Source of the DNA: JAUZPB01 sp037140715
GTDB lineage: Bacteria > Bacteroidota > Ignavibacteria > Ignavibacteriales > SURF-24
Assembly: GCA_037140715.1 (NCBI GenBank)
Contig: JBAXDX010000030.1
Coordinates: 1 to 30,083, forward strand
Length of the DNA stretch: 30,083 nucleotides
Direction of reading: 5' to 3'
Under the pieces are notes generated by a model. The model worked only from the letters and a program-made list of their open reading frames with translations, did not search any database and was not told where the DNA came from. The position numbers and the translations under genes were made by a program. Shown here in pieces: positions 7,988-15,649 of the stretch (within the stretch, counting starts at the first letter, position 1; every line of letters starts with the position of its first letter).

Positions 7988-8525
7988 TCTTGTGATAAAG
8001 CAAAGCCCTTGGCAATGCCTTATATTATTAGGATATTCTGTCCCCGTACATACTGGCTTTTGCCTGTCTTAGGTGAGTGATTGTAACGGAGTTTACCCTT
8101 TTCCGTTATTTTCTTTCTGCTCCTGTAATTTATATAATTGTCAACTATCAGGTTATGAAAGTCTCTCGGTAAGTTAATATTTTCAACAATCCGCCGATAA
8201 TTTTTCTTACTTGTAAGAGAGTTTAAGCTAATGATAAAACTAATCGAAAAAAACATTGGAATTAATTCAATTTTATACCTTTCAGACCTCCGGAAATATT
8301 GCTTTTAATCGTTTGAAATGATACATTTATGCCTGTAGTAACACATTTTTTCTAAATTAGTCGGTTGAACACTTTATTTGTACTAAAACTCCTGGTAAAA
8401 TATGTATTGGCAGGTTGCTAAAGCCGCGGGAAAGCCTTTAAGTAAAAGATATTTTCTGCGTGTTATGTGTGGCTGTCTGACCCGGGTCTTAAGGAAAAGT
8501 AAATTGTCTCAACAAAGGAGTAGAA
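7988..8525. other. 538-base intergenic region with a sigma-28-like promoter candidate
   Basis: No convincing gene. It contains a candidate flagellar-type promoter (8174-8200), a 10-bp perfect palindrome gacccgggtc (8479-8488) and a G/C-rich stretch (about 8400-8450) ahead of the next gene. I recognise no riboswitch in it. A 78-codon open frame on the minus strand (8020-8256) was judged not to be a gene. Confidence 0.6.
8174..8200 (+). promoter_or_regulatory. Candidate sigma-28 (FliA)-type promoter
   Basis: A perfect match to the sigma-28 -10 element, gccgataa (8193-8200), is preceded after exactly 11 bases by ttaatatt (8174-8181), which matches the -35 consensus TAAAGTTT at five of eight positions. 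The next gene downstream starts at 8529, which would give a leader of more than 300 bases, so the target is unclear. Confidence 0.35.
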
Positions 8526-8528
8526 GTG

Positions 8529-9302
8529 ATGAAGATTCATTATTATATGCTTTGTTACCGGTTTGAAGCTTTAGTGGCCTCTCATTTAGATCCGGAAGCG
8601 TTCGGTCTTTATATGTCAGTTGGTACTCAGAAAAATACACGTGGTAATGTGTTATTTTTCGAAGTTACTCCTGATATAAACAGTCCTTATTTCCGTCTTA
8701 ATGATATTGAAAACCGGTGTGTTCCTCACAAAGACGGAAGCCCTAAGCGCAGTAAGTATATCTCAATTTATCGGGTACTCGAACATCTGCCCGTTTCTTC
8801 ATTTGGCAGGCTCTATCTTACAACTGCCGATGGAAGAGTATTGGCATTGGAGTCTACAAACTACAATGCACAGGACAAAGGTGGTGCAAACCTATACCAG
8901 GAATTGTGCCCCGTGTCTCCGATGGTTGTCTCACACCTGGCGCCTGAGACCTTCGTTAAGTTCATGACCAATCCGGCTAACCCGGTCAATCTGCCACGCA
9001 TCTTTTTTTCAGATATGCGTGTTGATATGGATACGACCGGACATCTTGCCGGGAACCTTCCCTATACTGATCCCATGCACATTGTTGACTGCATTCAGGA
9101 GGTAGCGACTGACCCTGATAAAAAACAGACCAAGACCGTCTCCCGCAATCCTCAGATTCATGGTTTCTTTAGAACTATTCGCCGCGGTTTCTTCCTCGGA
9201 GATCAGACAGAACTGAAATTTTATGCTTTCCCGGAATTGGGGCGCCTCGAGATCGAACATGCTAAATGGTGGCGTTCGGCTTCGGAAAGTATGGTTTCAT
9301 AA
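8529..9302 (+). CDS. Unknown protein with internal duplication, encoded just before hppA
   Basis: I do not recognise the family. The protein has about 257 residues, no signal peptide and no membrane segment. It appears to consist of two related halves: LVASHLDPEAFGLYMSVG near the N-terminus lines up with MVVSHLAPETFVKFMTNP near residue 140, and each is followed by a hydrophobic strand (GNVLFFEVTPD; LPRIFFSDMRVD). A Phe/Arg-rich strand region with FFRTIRRGFFLGDQTELKF closes the second half. An aaaggag (8514-8520) sits eight bases before ATG 8529; the GTG at 8526 is also possible but less well spaced. It lies 86 bases upstream of the pyrophosphatase gene on the same strand and shares its higher GC content, so a linked role is plausible but unproven. 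Confidence 0.75.
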   Translation: MKIHYYMLCYRFEALVASHLDPEAFGLYMSVGTQKNTRGNVLFFEVTPDINSPYFRLNDIENRCVPHKDGSPKRSKYISIYRVLEHLPVSSFGRLYLTTADGRVLALESTNYNAQDKGGANLYQELCPVSPMVVSHLAPETFVKFMTNPANPVNLPRIFFSDMRVDMDTTGHLAGNLPYTDPMHIVDCIQEVATDPDKKQTKTVSRNPQIHGFFRTIRRGFFLGDQTELKFYAFPELGRLEIEHAKWWRSASESMVS

Positions 9303-9333
9303 CTGTCATTTAATTAACCCTTATTATTATCGG

Positions 9334-9375
9334 CAGCGGAGGCTCAGGTCTCCGCTGTTTTGTAAATGTTTTTTT
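9334..9375 (+). terminator. Terminator-like hairpin between the unknown gene and hppA
   Basis: cagcggag (9334-9341) pairs perfectly with ctccgctg (9350-9357) around an 8-base loop, followed by ttttgtaaatgttttttt. This is a textbook intrinsic terminator shape, yet it ends only 14 to 31 bases before the first possible hppA start (9389) and about 50 before the second (9428). It leaves little room for an independent promoter, so partial read-through (attenuation) is a reasonable alternative to full termination. Confidence 0.75.
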
Positions 9376-9388
9376 ATGGAAACGCGAA

Positions 9389-11983
9389 ATGACACGAATC
9401 AAAAACTTGTTCTTACATTCCAGTAAGATGCGCCGTAATTATTTGATTGTCCTGATGTTTCTCTTTGCTTTAGGTTACGTCTGGAAACCAGGATTCACAC
9501 AGACCGCATCTACCGCATCAGTTGAAGCTTCAGAGGCAAAACACTTTGTCCCTTTCTCTCTATTTTCAGACCCTAAGTACTCGCAGCTGGAGATTATCTG
9601 CCTGCTCTCAGTACTTGGTATCGCTATAAGCGGGCTTCTTTACGCTTTAATGCTTGTTAAGCAAGTCGTAAAAGCCGATACAGGCACCAAGAAGATGCAG
9701 GAAATAGCCGCCGCTGTCCGCGAAGGCGCCAACGCATATCTTGCGGCTCAGTTCAAACGTATCGGTCCGCTTATTATTGTTATCACTATCCTGCTCTATG
9801 TTACCTATACTGGCAGCATATCAGCCTTCCAATGGGGGCGCTCAGGCTCGTTCTTAGTCGGTGCGCTGTTTAGCTGGACAGTCGGCTTTGTAGGCATGAG
9901 GCTGGCCACACTCGGTAACCTGCGCGTAGCTGCTGCGGCGACTAGAAGCTACGGTGAAGCCATGCAGCTCGGCTATAGAACCGGAACAGTAACCGGAATG
10001 CTTACCGACGGACTCGGTCTCCTCGGCGGCACAATCATATTCCTTATCTTTGGTGACATGGCTTACGAAGCACTCCTCGGTTTCGGCTTTGGTGGTACTC
10101 TGCTTGCTCTGTTTATGAGAGTTGGTGGCGGTATTTATACTAAAGCAGCCGATGTAGGCGCTGACCTTGTAGGAAAGATTGAAAAAGATATTCCTGAAGA
10201 CGATCCCCGCAATGCGGCTACTATTGCCGATAATGTAGGCGATAACGTAGGCGATTGCGCTGGTATGGCTGCCGATATCTTCGAAAGCTATGAAGTTACA
10301 ATCGTAGCTGCAATGATCCTCGGCATGGCAACCTTCGGACACAAGGGGGTTATCTTCCCGCTTCTGGTTCGCGGTATTGGCGTGCTTGGCTCGATCATCA
10401 GTACTTATACAGTTAAAGCAGGTCCTAATGACACGTCAGACACAGCCCTGAAGAGCGTACACCGTGGATTCTGGATTGGGTCGGTTATAAGTATAATCGG
10501 GTTCTTTGCACTTGGACTCGGCTATCTGCATTTTGACGCTAATTACCTTTCGCCTGAAAAGCTGAAAGAATATGCCAGCCTCGGTTACTGGGCTGTTGAC
10601 CCGATGAACCTCCCATGGTTCGCTAACTTTGGCACACCAGGACTCGATCTTCGTCCTGCATGGACATGTCTTATCGGGGTGTTCCTCGCTATTGGCTTAA
10701 ATAAAGTAACAAGTTATTACACACATACAGCCCACGCTCCGGTTAAAAGTCTTGCAAGAAGCTGCCAGACAGGCCACGCGACTAATATTATTCAGGGTTT
10801 TGCCGTTGGTTATGAAAGCACCGTTGCAACTATCGTTGTAATTGCAATTTCATTATTCTTGTCAGTTCTTACCTATGCCGGCACGCCTCCTCTGTTCGTA
10901 GCTTACGGCGTTGCAATGACCGGTATCGGTATGTTAACTTTAACAGGCAATACAATCTCTATGGACGTATTCGGACCAGTAGCTGATAACGCTAACGGCA
11001 TCGGCGAAATGGGCTACGACCCTGTTGAAATGGAAAAGAAAACACCGGGCAGCTACAAACGCGCACGCCAGATTTTATCCGACCTTGACGCTGTAGGCAA
11101 CACAACTAAAGCTGAAACAAAGGGTATTGCCATTGGTTCAGCCGTGATTGCTGCCGTATCACTGTTTTCAAGCTTTATCGCTGTTATCGCTGTAGGCGGA
11201 GAGGATAAAATCAGCACGATGACAGTTTCTCAGTATGCAACAGAAGCAGGCAAGCTGACAATCGCCAACCCGATAGTATTTATCGGATTTTTACTTGGAG
11301 GCGCTGTTCCTTTCTTATTCTCAAGTATGCTTATCCGCGCAGTCGGACGCGCAGCTTTCTATATTGTGCACGAATGCCGTATCCAGTTCCGCGATGCTGA
11401 AATCTGGGCGGGCACAAAGAAGCCTGATTACGGACGTGTAGTTGATATTTGTACACAAACAGCCCAGAAGGAACTTATCGGCCCGGGACTGCTTGCTATT
11501 CTGGCCCCTATACTTGTCGGTTTCCTGTTAGGCCCTTATGCCTTAGGCGGATTCTTGGCAGGTATGATATTAGTCGGCCAGCTTTTAGCCGTATTTATGT
11601 CGAACGCCGGCGGAGCATGGGACAATGCCAAGAAGATGATCGAAGACGGTATTTATGGCGGCAAGGGTTCCGAAGCTCATAAAGCTGCCGTAACAGGCGA
11701 TACCGTAGGTGATCCATTAAAGGATACAGCCGGCCCGGCAGTCAATCCTCTGATTAAAGTAATGAACATGGTCAGTCTGCTGACCCTGGGACTAATTCTA
11801 AACTATAACCTGATGCCTCCTAAGCCGAGACTGCCAGGTACTTATGTTATCGGTATTATTATTTCTCTTCTTTGCGCTGCCGCTATTGCCTGGGCAGTCT
11901 GGAAGAGCAAACAGGAAAATAAAGGACTCGGTAACGTAGATGAAATGTTTGGAGAAGGCTCCGCTAATGGATCTTCAAAATAA
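9389..11983 (+). CDS. hppA: Membrane-bound ion-translocating pyrophosphatase, K+-independent type
   Basis: The enzyme hydrolyses pyrophosphate and pumps protons (or Na+) across the inner membrane. The catalytic signature is clear: GGGIYTKAADVGADLVGK and DDPRNAATIADNVGDNVGD (residues about 250-290), and GDTVGDPLKDTAGPAVNPL near the C-terminus (about 768-787). The GNTTKAETKG stretch (about 570) has Lys and Thr at the two positions that are Ala and Gly in K+-dependent enzymes, so the K+-independent, normally H+-pumping, group is indicated. About 16 hydrophobic segments fit the family. At 864 residues it is longer than most bacterial relatives, with a signal-like N-terminal extension and a hydrophilic tail. 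ATG 9428 (MRRNYLIVLM) is an alternative start that gives a tidier N-terminus. Codon use is visibly more G/C-ending than in neighbouring genes. Confidence 0.96.
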   Translation: MTRIKNLFLHSSKMRRNYLIVLMFLFALGYVWKPGFTQTASTASVEASEAKHFVPFSLFSDPKYSQLEIICLLSVLGIAISGLLYALMLVKQVVKADTGTKKMQEIAAAVREGANAYLAAQFKRIGPLIIVITILLYVTYTGSISAFQWGRSGSFLVGALFSWTVGFVGMRLATLGNLRVAAAATRSYGEAMQLGYRTGTVTGMLTDGLGLLGGTIIFLIFGDMAYEALLGFGFGGTLLALFMRVGGGIYTKAADVGADLVGKIEKDIPEDDPRNAATIADNVGDNVGDCAGMAADIFESYEVTIVAAMILGMATFGHKGVIFPLLVRGIGVLGSIISTYTVKAGPNDTSDTALKSVHRGFWIGSVISIIGFFALGLGYLHFDANYLSPEKLKEYASLGYWAVDPMNLPWFANFGTPGLDLRPAWTCLIGVFLAIGLNKVTSYYTHTAHAPVKSLARSCQTGHATNIIQGFAVGYESTVATIVVIAISLFLSVLTYAGTPPLFVAYGVAMTGIGMLTLTGNTISMDVFGPVADNANGIGEMGYDPVEMEKKTPGSYKRARQILSDLDAVGNTTKAETKGIAIGSAVIAAVSLFSSFIAVIAVGGEDKISTMTVSQYATEAGKLTIANPIVFIGFLLGGAVPFLFSSMLIRAVGRAAFYIVHECRIQFRDAEIWAGTKKPDYGRVVDICTQTAQKELIGPGLLAILAPILVGFLLGPYALGGFLAGMILVGQLLAVFMSNAGGAWDNAKKMIEDGIYGGKGSEAHKAAVTGDTVGDPLKDTAGPAVNPLIKVMNMVSLLTLGLILNYNLMPPKPRLPGTYVIGIIISLLCAAAIAWAVWKSKQENKGLGNVDEMFGEGSANGSSK

Positions 11984-12008
11984 TCGTTAATTAACCTTCC
12001 ATACATTC

Positions 12009-12036
12009 GCAGGGAGCGGGCATGTCCGTTCCCTGC
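12009..12036 (+). terminator. Hairpin after hppA, probable transcription end
   Basis: gcagggagcggg (12009-12020) pairs with tccgttccctgc (12025-12036) over 12 positions, two of them G-U, with a catg loop. It lies 25 bases after the hppA stop. The following sequence (cttatattc) is only weakly T-rich, so it may work as a terminator or as a 3'-end stabiliser. Confidence 0.7.
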
Positions 12037-12108
12037 CTTATATTCAAACCACATTCCACAGTAAAATCTTTCGCGAAGCAATCCACAAACTCTATATGTT
12101 CTGAGAAC

Positions 12109-12322
12109 CTGTTTTTAAGCCGATGGTAAACTCTATCCGGTCGGGAAATCTTTTTTCAGGTAACGGGTAATCTCCCGGCGCTTGGAAAAACTTTTTTCAG
12201 GTGTCGGGTAAACTCCCGGTGCTTGGAAAAACTTTTTTCAGGTGTCGGGTAAACTCCCGGCGCTTGGAAAAACTTTTTTCAGGCAACGGGTAATCTCCCG
12301 GTGGCTGGGAAATCTTTTTTAA
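12109..12322. repeat. 41-bp tandem repeat array, five units plus a partial one
   Basis: Units start at 12109, 12150, 12191, 12232, 12273 and 12314, a constant spacing of 41 bases. The central units read cttttttcaggtgtcgggta then aactcccggcgcttggaaaaa. Units at 12191 and 12232 differ at one base; the outer ones are more diverged and the first is the most degenerate. Each central unit carries cggg-N6-cccg, a short GC stem, followed by an A-tract and a T-tract. There are no unique spacers between units, and the array does not encode a continuous protein with any evident start. Confidence 0.93.
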
Positions 12323-12430
12323 TCAAACCGGATAATATGACCCATTATTTTAATCATTCACAGGCTGACAATCAGATAAAAAGAGAGTCAGTGACCGTCA
12401 GAATGACAGCTGCCTGCTCAGGCGCGTATC

Positions 12431-12532
12431 CTTATGTTATTTTTGCTTGACATTAATTAAATATTTCCAGTTATTTGACTTGCCGGAGATACCGGATACT
12501 GCCCTAAGCACTTATTAACAGAATAACATAAG
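12431..12532. repeat. Inverted repeat pair enclosing about 80 bases
   Basis: cttatgttatt (12431-12441) and aataacataag (12522-12532) are perfect inverted copies over 11 bp. The enclosed AT-rich segment holds ttgaca (12447-12452) but no matching -10 box at a normal distance. It could be the remains of a small mobile element or a foldable RNA. Confidence 0.5.
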
Positions 12533-12618
12533 TCAGGGTTTGCATTTTTACAATCTCAGGGAAAATTGATAAATAATTATCTTTATTTTTTTCAAATATA
12601 TTAAAATATGAGGTTCTT

Positions 12619-13587
12619 ATGACCGCTCCTGCAATTAATTTTCATTATCAGCACAATTCATTTGAAGTCGCTACAGAGGACAGCCGAAGATTAGCCTATC
12701 TGATAGGCGAAGACCATTTGAGCAGACTTATTGCCTCGCACGATGAACCGCTCATTATTCAGTTGCGTGCTTCATTTGCTCCGGTATATAGGGCATTCCG
12801 TAATTCTTATGTTAAGAACCTGATATCCAGAGGCGAAGCGCATGGAGCTTCAATGAGAGTAAAGGATTTATTTACTAAGTTGAGAGAAGAAAAAATTAAG
12901 GGCTGGGATATTGCCGTGCAAAATATCTTCCGAAAAGGCACGCCTGAATATGGGCGTCTCTTCCCAACCGGATTAAGTCCGTTTTATAGCGGAATCAGGG
13001 AGATGAAGCTGGCCATGCTGGAGGCTTTTTATAAGACTCTTCTTGTTTATCCTGTTTTTGCCGCTCTTGCCAATGAGGTTCTTCTTTTTATCGATGATAT
13101 TAATCTTAGGTTTAATGACCTTAAAACTGCGCAGGGCATGGAAGAACTGGCAAGTTTAGCACTTGATAAGGAGCGTATTAATCTGACAGATGAACTTTAT
13201 GGCAATCTGGGTCTTTTAATGAATAAGTGTAAAAAAGACCGGGCTGTGCTTGGGTCATATTTTAACTTCGATTTGTTGAAAAGGAAAGAGAAGGATGAGT
13301 TTGAAGAGTTCCCCGGCTCTGTGGATGCCGGTGTTACAAAGAATATTATAGAGCGAACGTTTACGGATAAGTCTGAAATTCTCCTGAACAATACCGGCAC
13401 AACAGTCTTAAACTTCTCCCTTGCTGTGGATGCCACGAGTTCTCAGAATCCGGGTCTTACTCTCGAACAAGGTACAAGTAAAACAATACTTGTAACCGAC
13501 CTGGGCAATTTGAACCACCATTTTCTGAATGTAACAAATCTTTACACTATGGGCATGGGGTATTACTCGGCAACTATTATTAAATGA
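12619..13587 (+). CDS. Unknown protein, helical N-terminal part and beta-type C-terminal part
   Basis: I do not recognise the family with confidence. The 322-residue product has no signal peptide or membrane segment. Residues 1-200 look helical, with a central basic segment (RGEAHGASMRVKDLFTKLRE) and GTPEYGRLFPTGLSPFYSGI. Residues about 225-322 look like a beta sandwich: SVDAGVTKNIIERTF, EILLNNTGTTVLNFSLAV and GTSKTILVTDLGNLNHHFLN, a pattern seen in extended-spine or carbohydrate-binding-like domains, though this is only a resemblance. A gagg at 12610-12613 sits five bases before the ATG. The gene stands alone between repeats upstream and a half palindromic element downstream. Confidence 0.7.
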   Translation: MTAPAINFHYQHNSFEVATEDSRRLAYLIGEDHLSRLIASHDEPLIIQLRASFAPVYRAFRNSYVKNLISRGEAHGASMRVKDLFTKLREEKIKGWDIAVQNIFRKGTPEYGRLFPTGLSPFYSGIREMKLAMLEAFYKTLLVYPVFAALANEVLLFIDDINLRFNDLKTAQGMEELASLALDKERINLTDELYGNLGLLMNKCKKDRAVLGSYFNFDLLKRKEKDEFEEFPGSVDAGVTKNIIERTFTDKSEILLNNTGTTVLNFSLAVDATSSQNPGLTLEQGTSKTILVTDLGNLNHHFLNVTNLYTMGMGYYSATIIK

Positions 13588-13645
13588 TTGTTCGAATTAT
13601 GATTCTTGTTATTTATAGGATTATTTGATTAAATTGCATCATTAA
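13588..13645. repeat. Half copy of the dispersed palindromic element
   Basis: ttcgaattatgatt (13590-13603) resembles the left arm tcagaactatgatt of the copy at 6042, and is followed by the same kind of aggattatttgattaaat run. The right arm is missing. It starts directly after the stop codon of the preceding gene. Confidence 0.5.
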
Positions 13646-13711
13646 TTTAGGGAAATCCCGACAACTGATACAATCTTAGAGAACAAACAGAACAATTAAA
13701 GGAATCAGCAA

Positions 13712-14341
13712 ATGAAACTCAGAATATTTTTACTTATCATAGCCTTCCCGGCATTAGTAAGCGCTCAATGGCATAGTCTGGCGCTAAAAGCCGGGGTTTA
13801 CACTCCTTATGATCTTAAGACCGGTGCAATTTACGGCATTGATTACAGTACCATCTTTAATGACAACCTGTCGTTGCTTGTAAGTTGCGATTTGTATTAT
13901 AAAAGTATTGCGAATGATGCTTATCTTGAAAGTTCAAAGCGTCTTGGCGCAGATATCCAGACTGTACAGCGTCTCAGCGAGTGGGTTGGATGGCATCTTC
14001 CGGTTACAGTCAAATTACGATTTGAAATACCACTTGAACAGACGTTTTTCCGTCCGTTTATTGTAGGCGGGCTTGGTTATGGTGTAACTCATATATCTTA
14101 TCAGTCATTTGCAGATTCTTTAGATAACAGTTCAAAGAGTAGCTCGCTTACTTATAATGGACTGGTCTGGCAGTTCGGTGGCGGAATACTTTACCGTATC
14201 GGGAATAATACTGATATGATTTTCGAAATAATACAAAACAGCGCAGAATTTCAGCATAACGAGGATAACTTTCGTTTTACCACACTTAATTCTTCAGGTA
14301 TTATTTTCAGGCTGGGTGTTAGTTTCGAGTTTAAGCGGTAG
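13712..14341 (+). CDS. Outer-membrane beta-barrel protein
   Basis: A clear signal peptide (MKLRIFLLIIAFPALVSA, cleavage likely before or at QW) is followed by alternating amphipathic strands: WHSLALKAGVYTPYD, IYGIDYSTIFNDNLSLLVSC, GWHLPVTVKLRFEIP, RPFIVGGLGYGVTHISY, LVWQFGGGILYRIG and a last strand IIFRLGVSFEF ending in an aromatic residue. This is the pattern of an eight- to ten-strand barrel of the OmpA/OMP_b-brl kind; at 209 residues it fits a small barrel. The cargo or role is unknown. An aaagga lies about ten bases before the ATG. It converges with the HDOD gene, with only 20 bases between the stops. Confidence 0.8.
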   Translation: MKLRIFLLIIAFPALVSAQWHSLALKAGVYTPYDLKTGAIYGIDYSTIFNDNLSLLVSCDLYYKSIANDAYLESSKRLGADIQTVQRLSEWVGWHLPVTVKLRFEIPLEQTFFRPFIVGGLGYGVTHISYQSFADSLDNSSKSSSLTYNGLVWQFGGGILYRIGNNTDMIFEIIQNSAEFQHNEDNFRFTTLNSSGIIFRLGVSFEFKR

Positions 14342-14361
14342 GGAATATTACAAAATATATT

Positions 14362-15246
14362 TTACAGTCTTATAGATGAGGCTGTATCAATAAAAAGTTC
14401 CTTGAAATCCATTATGAAGTTTTTAAGATTTTCTTCTGATTTCAACTGTAGTATGTTGATTATCTCCTTATCGAGTTGCATGCCTTTATCCCAGTAGCAA
14501 TTTGCCACTTGCAGTTCCTGTGTCATATAATCAGCGAGGTGAACTATGGAAGCCAGTATTTTATTGCCTGGTGATTTACTTGGGAAGTGATGATAACTTA
14601 ATATATTACACAGAACTTCCGGCAGGTTCCATTTTTCGCCGAGGAATTTACCAATTTCCTGATGCGAAAGACCAAATTTTTCCTGTTCGGCTTCAAAGAA
14701 CACAGCCTCTCCTTTTTCTGCCATCGCACAGATTTCAAGAAACTGAGGATGGAAAATTCTGTGCAATAACTGGATGCCAAATTCATGAAGGGTGCCGGCA
14801 ACAAAGGCATCGCTGCCCAAATCCATATATCCGAGGTTATGCGCAATGCTCTTGGATGCCGTGCCTACTACCATTGAATGAATCCAGAAATCGTTCTGGT
14901 CAAAATCTTTGTCAGAAGAAACTTTTAGCGAGTCAGCAAGCGAAATAGCCGTAACAACGTCTGAAATTTCCTTATAGCCGAGAACAATGATGGCAAATTC
15001 GAGTGAAAAAACTTTCCTCTGAAGTCCAAATAAGGGGGAGTTTGCAATCGAAAGAATTTTGGTTGTCAGCCCCTGGTCTTTGCTAATAAGTTTAGCGAGT
15101 CCGGTAGTGTTTGCTTCCGGATTTTGTAAAAATCTTGCTACTTCAAACATTACTTTTGGAATAAGCGGAAGATTCTTAACTCCGTTTAATACAGATTCAG
15201 TAGCTGCGCGCTTGCTTTCCATGCTTGTCAGATTCAGGTTCTCCAT
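14362..15246 (-). CDS. HDOD-domain signalling protein
   Basis: The HDOD domain fills residues about 15-215 of 294: VLNGVKNLPLIPKVMFEVAR, NTTGLAKLISKDQGLTTKIL, SIANSPLFGLQRKVFSLEFA and IIVLGYKEISDVVTA are characteristic. The site that is HD in true phosphohydrolases reads GTLHEFG here and lacks the Asp, as usual for HDOD, so the protein is probably a regulatory, non-enzymatic partner. Later come HQEIGKFLGEKWNLPEVLC and a YHH segment. HDOD proteins are often tied to signalling and motility. No receiver, EAL or other output domain is attached. Stands alone on the minus strand. Confidence 0.9.
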   Translation of the reverse strand: MENLNLTSMESKRAATESVLNGVKNLPLIPKVMFEVARFLQNPEANTTGLAKLISKDQGLTTKILSIANSPLFGLQRKVFSLEFAIIVLGYKEISDVVTAISLADSLKVSSDKDFDQNDFWIHSMVVGTASKSIAHNLGYMDLGSDAFVAGTLHEFGIQLLHRIFHPQFLEICAMAEKGEAVFFEAEQEKFGLSHQEIGKFLGEKWNLPEVLCNILSYHHFPSKSPGNKILASIVHLADYMTQELQVANCYWDKGMQLDKEIINILQLKSEENLKNFIMDFKELFIDTASSIRL

Positions 15247-15649
15247 ACTCTCAACTATCTTACTGGTTACAAGACTTGTTTTTTTTTAAGCAATATAATA
15301 AATATATGGCTCAATATTAAATATATAATATTTTACTATGGGACATAATCTGTTTATAAAATTACAGAAAGAGACTGATAGTCTGATATTTATAGAATAA
15401 GTTTATATCTGTCCGTAAGTAATTTTTCAAAAACCTTTATCTCTCCGTTTGTATAAACAAGGTACGGAAAGACAGAGTTCAATTACAAACCAATTTCATG
15501 TTTTCAATATATTCTGTAACAGCAAAATAGAAATGATACTGACATATTTCCGTTCGGCTTGTTGCCATGGCTGACAACTAAGAGGGAAATTTATTGCATA
15601 CCCATGAAAAATCTCTGAATCAATTTAATCATAAGAATCATAGTCACAG
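15247..15649. other. 403-base AT-rich intergenic region
   Basis: No gene is visible. The part next to the HDOD gene is very AT-rich and may hold its promoter. A half copy of the dispersed palindromic element (from 15622) abuts the downstream end of the acyltransferase-like gene. A weak stem gttg-N10-caac surrounds ccatgg at about 15562. Nothing else stands out. Confidence 0.55.
15622..15649. repeat. Half copy of the dispersed palindromic element
   Basis: atttaatcataagaatcata followed by gtcacag resembles the right half of the copy at 6441-6546 (ataaatcataagaatca) and the right arm aaatcatagttctga of the copy at 6026. It lies directly against the stop codon of the membrane acyltransferase-like gene. 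Confidence 0.5.

Larger units (their letters stand above)
11984..12618. other. 635-base intergenic region rich in structured repeats
   Basis: No gene is seen. In order it holds a hairpin (12009-12036), a 41-bp tandem array (12109-12322), and an 11-bp inverted repeat pair enclosing about 80 bases (12431-12532); each has its own entry. The last 80 bases are AT-rich and may hold the promoter of the next gene, but no convincing -35/-10 pair is visible. Confidence 0.7.

Noticed and set aside
8020..8256. 78-codon open frame on the minus strand
   Set aside because: No recognisable family, no ribosome binding site, odd composition, and it lies in an intergenic region with other signals. It could be a decayed fragment, but nothing supports it as a gene.
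8400..8490. Possible riboswitch or structured leader before the gene at 8529
   Set aside because: The stretch is G/C-rich and holds a 10-bp palindrome, but it matches no riboswitch consensus I know and forms no convincing multi-stem fold by eye.
9854..10342. 162-codon open frame opposite hppA
   Set aside because: Antisense to the catalytic part of a well-supported gene; the product resembles nothing and has scattered Cys and His typical of a shadow frame.
12109..12322. Possible CRISPR array
   Set aside because: The regular 41-base units are contiguous, with no unique spacers and no cas genes nearby. It is a simple tandem repeat.
12447..12476. ttgaca box as a sigma-70 promoter for the gene at 12619
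   Set aside because: No acceptable -10 sequence lies 16-18 bases downstream, so it is not supported as a promoter.
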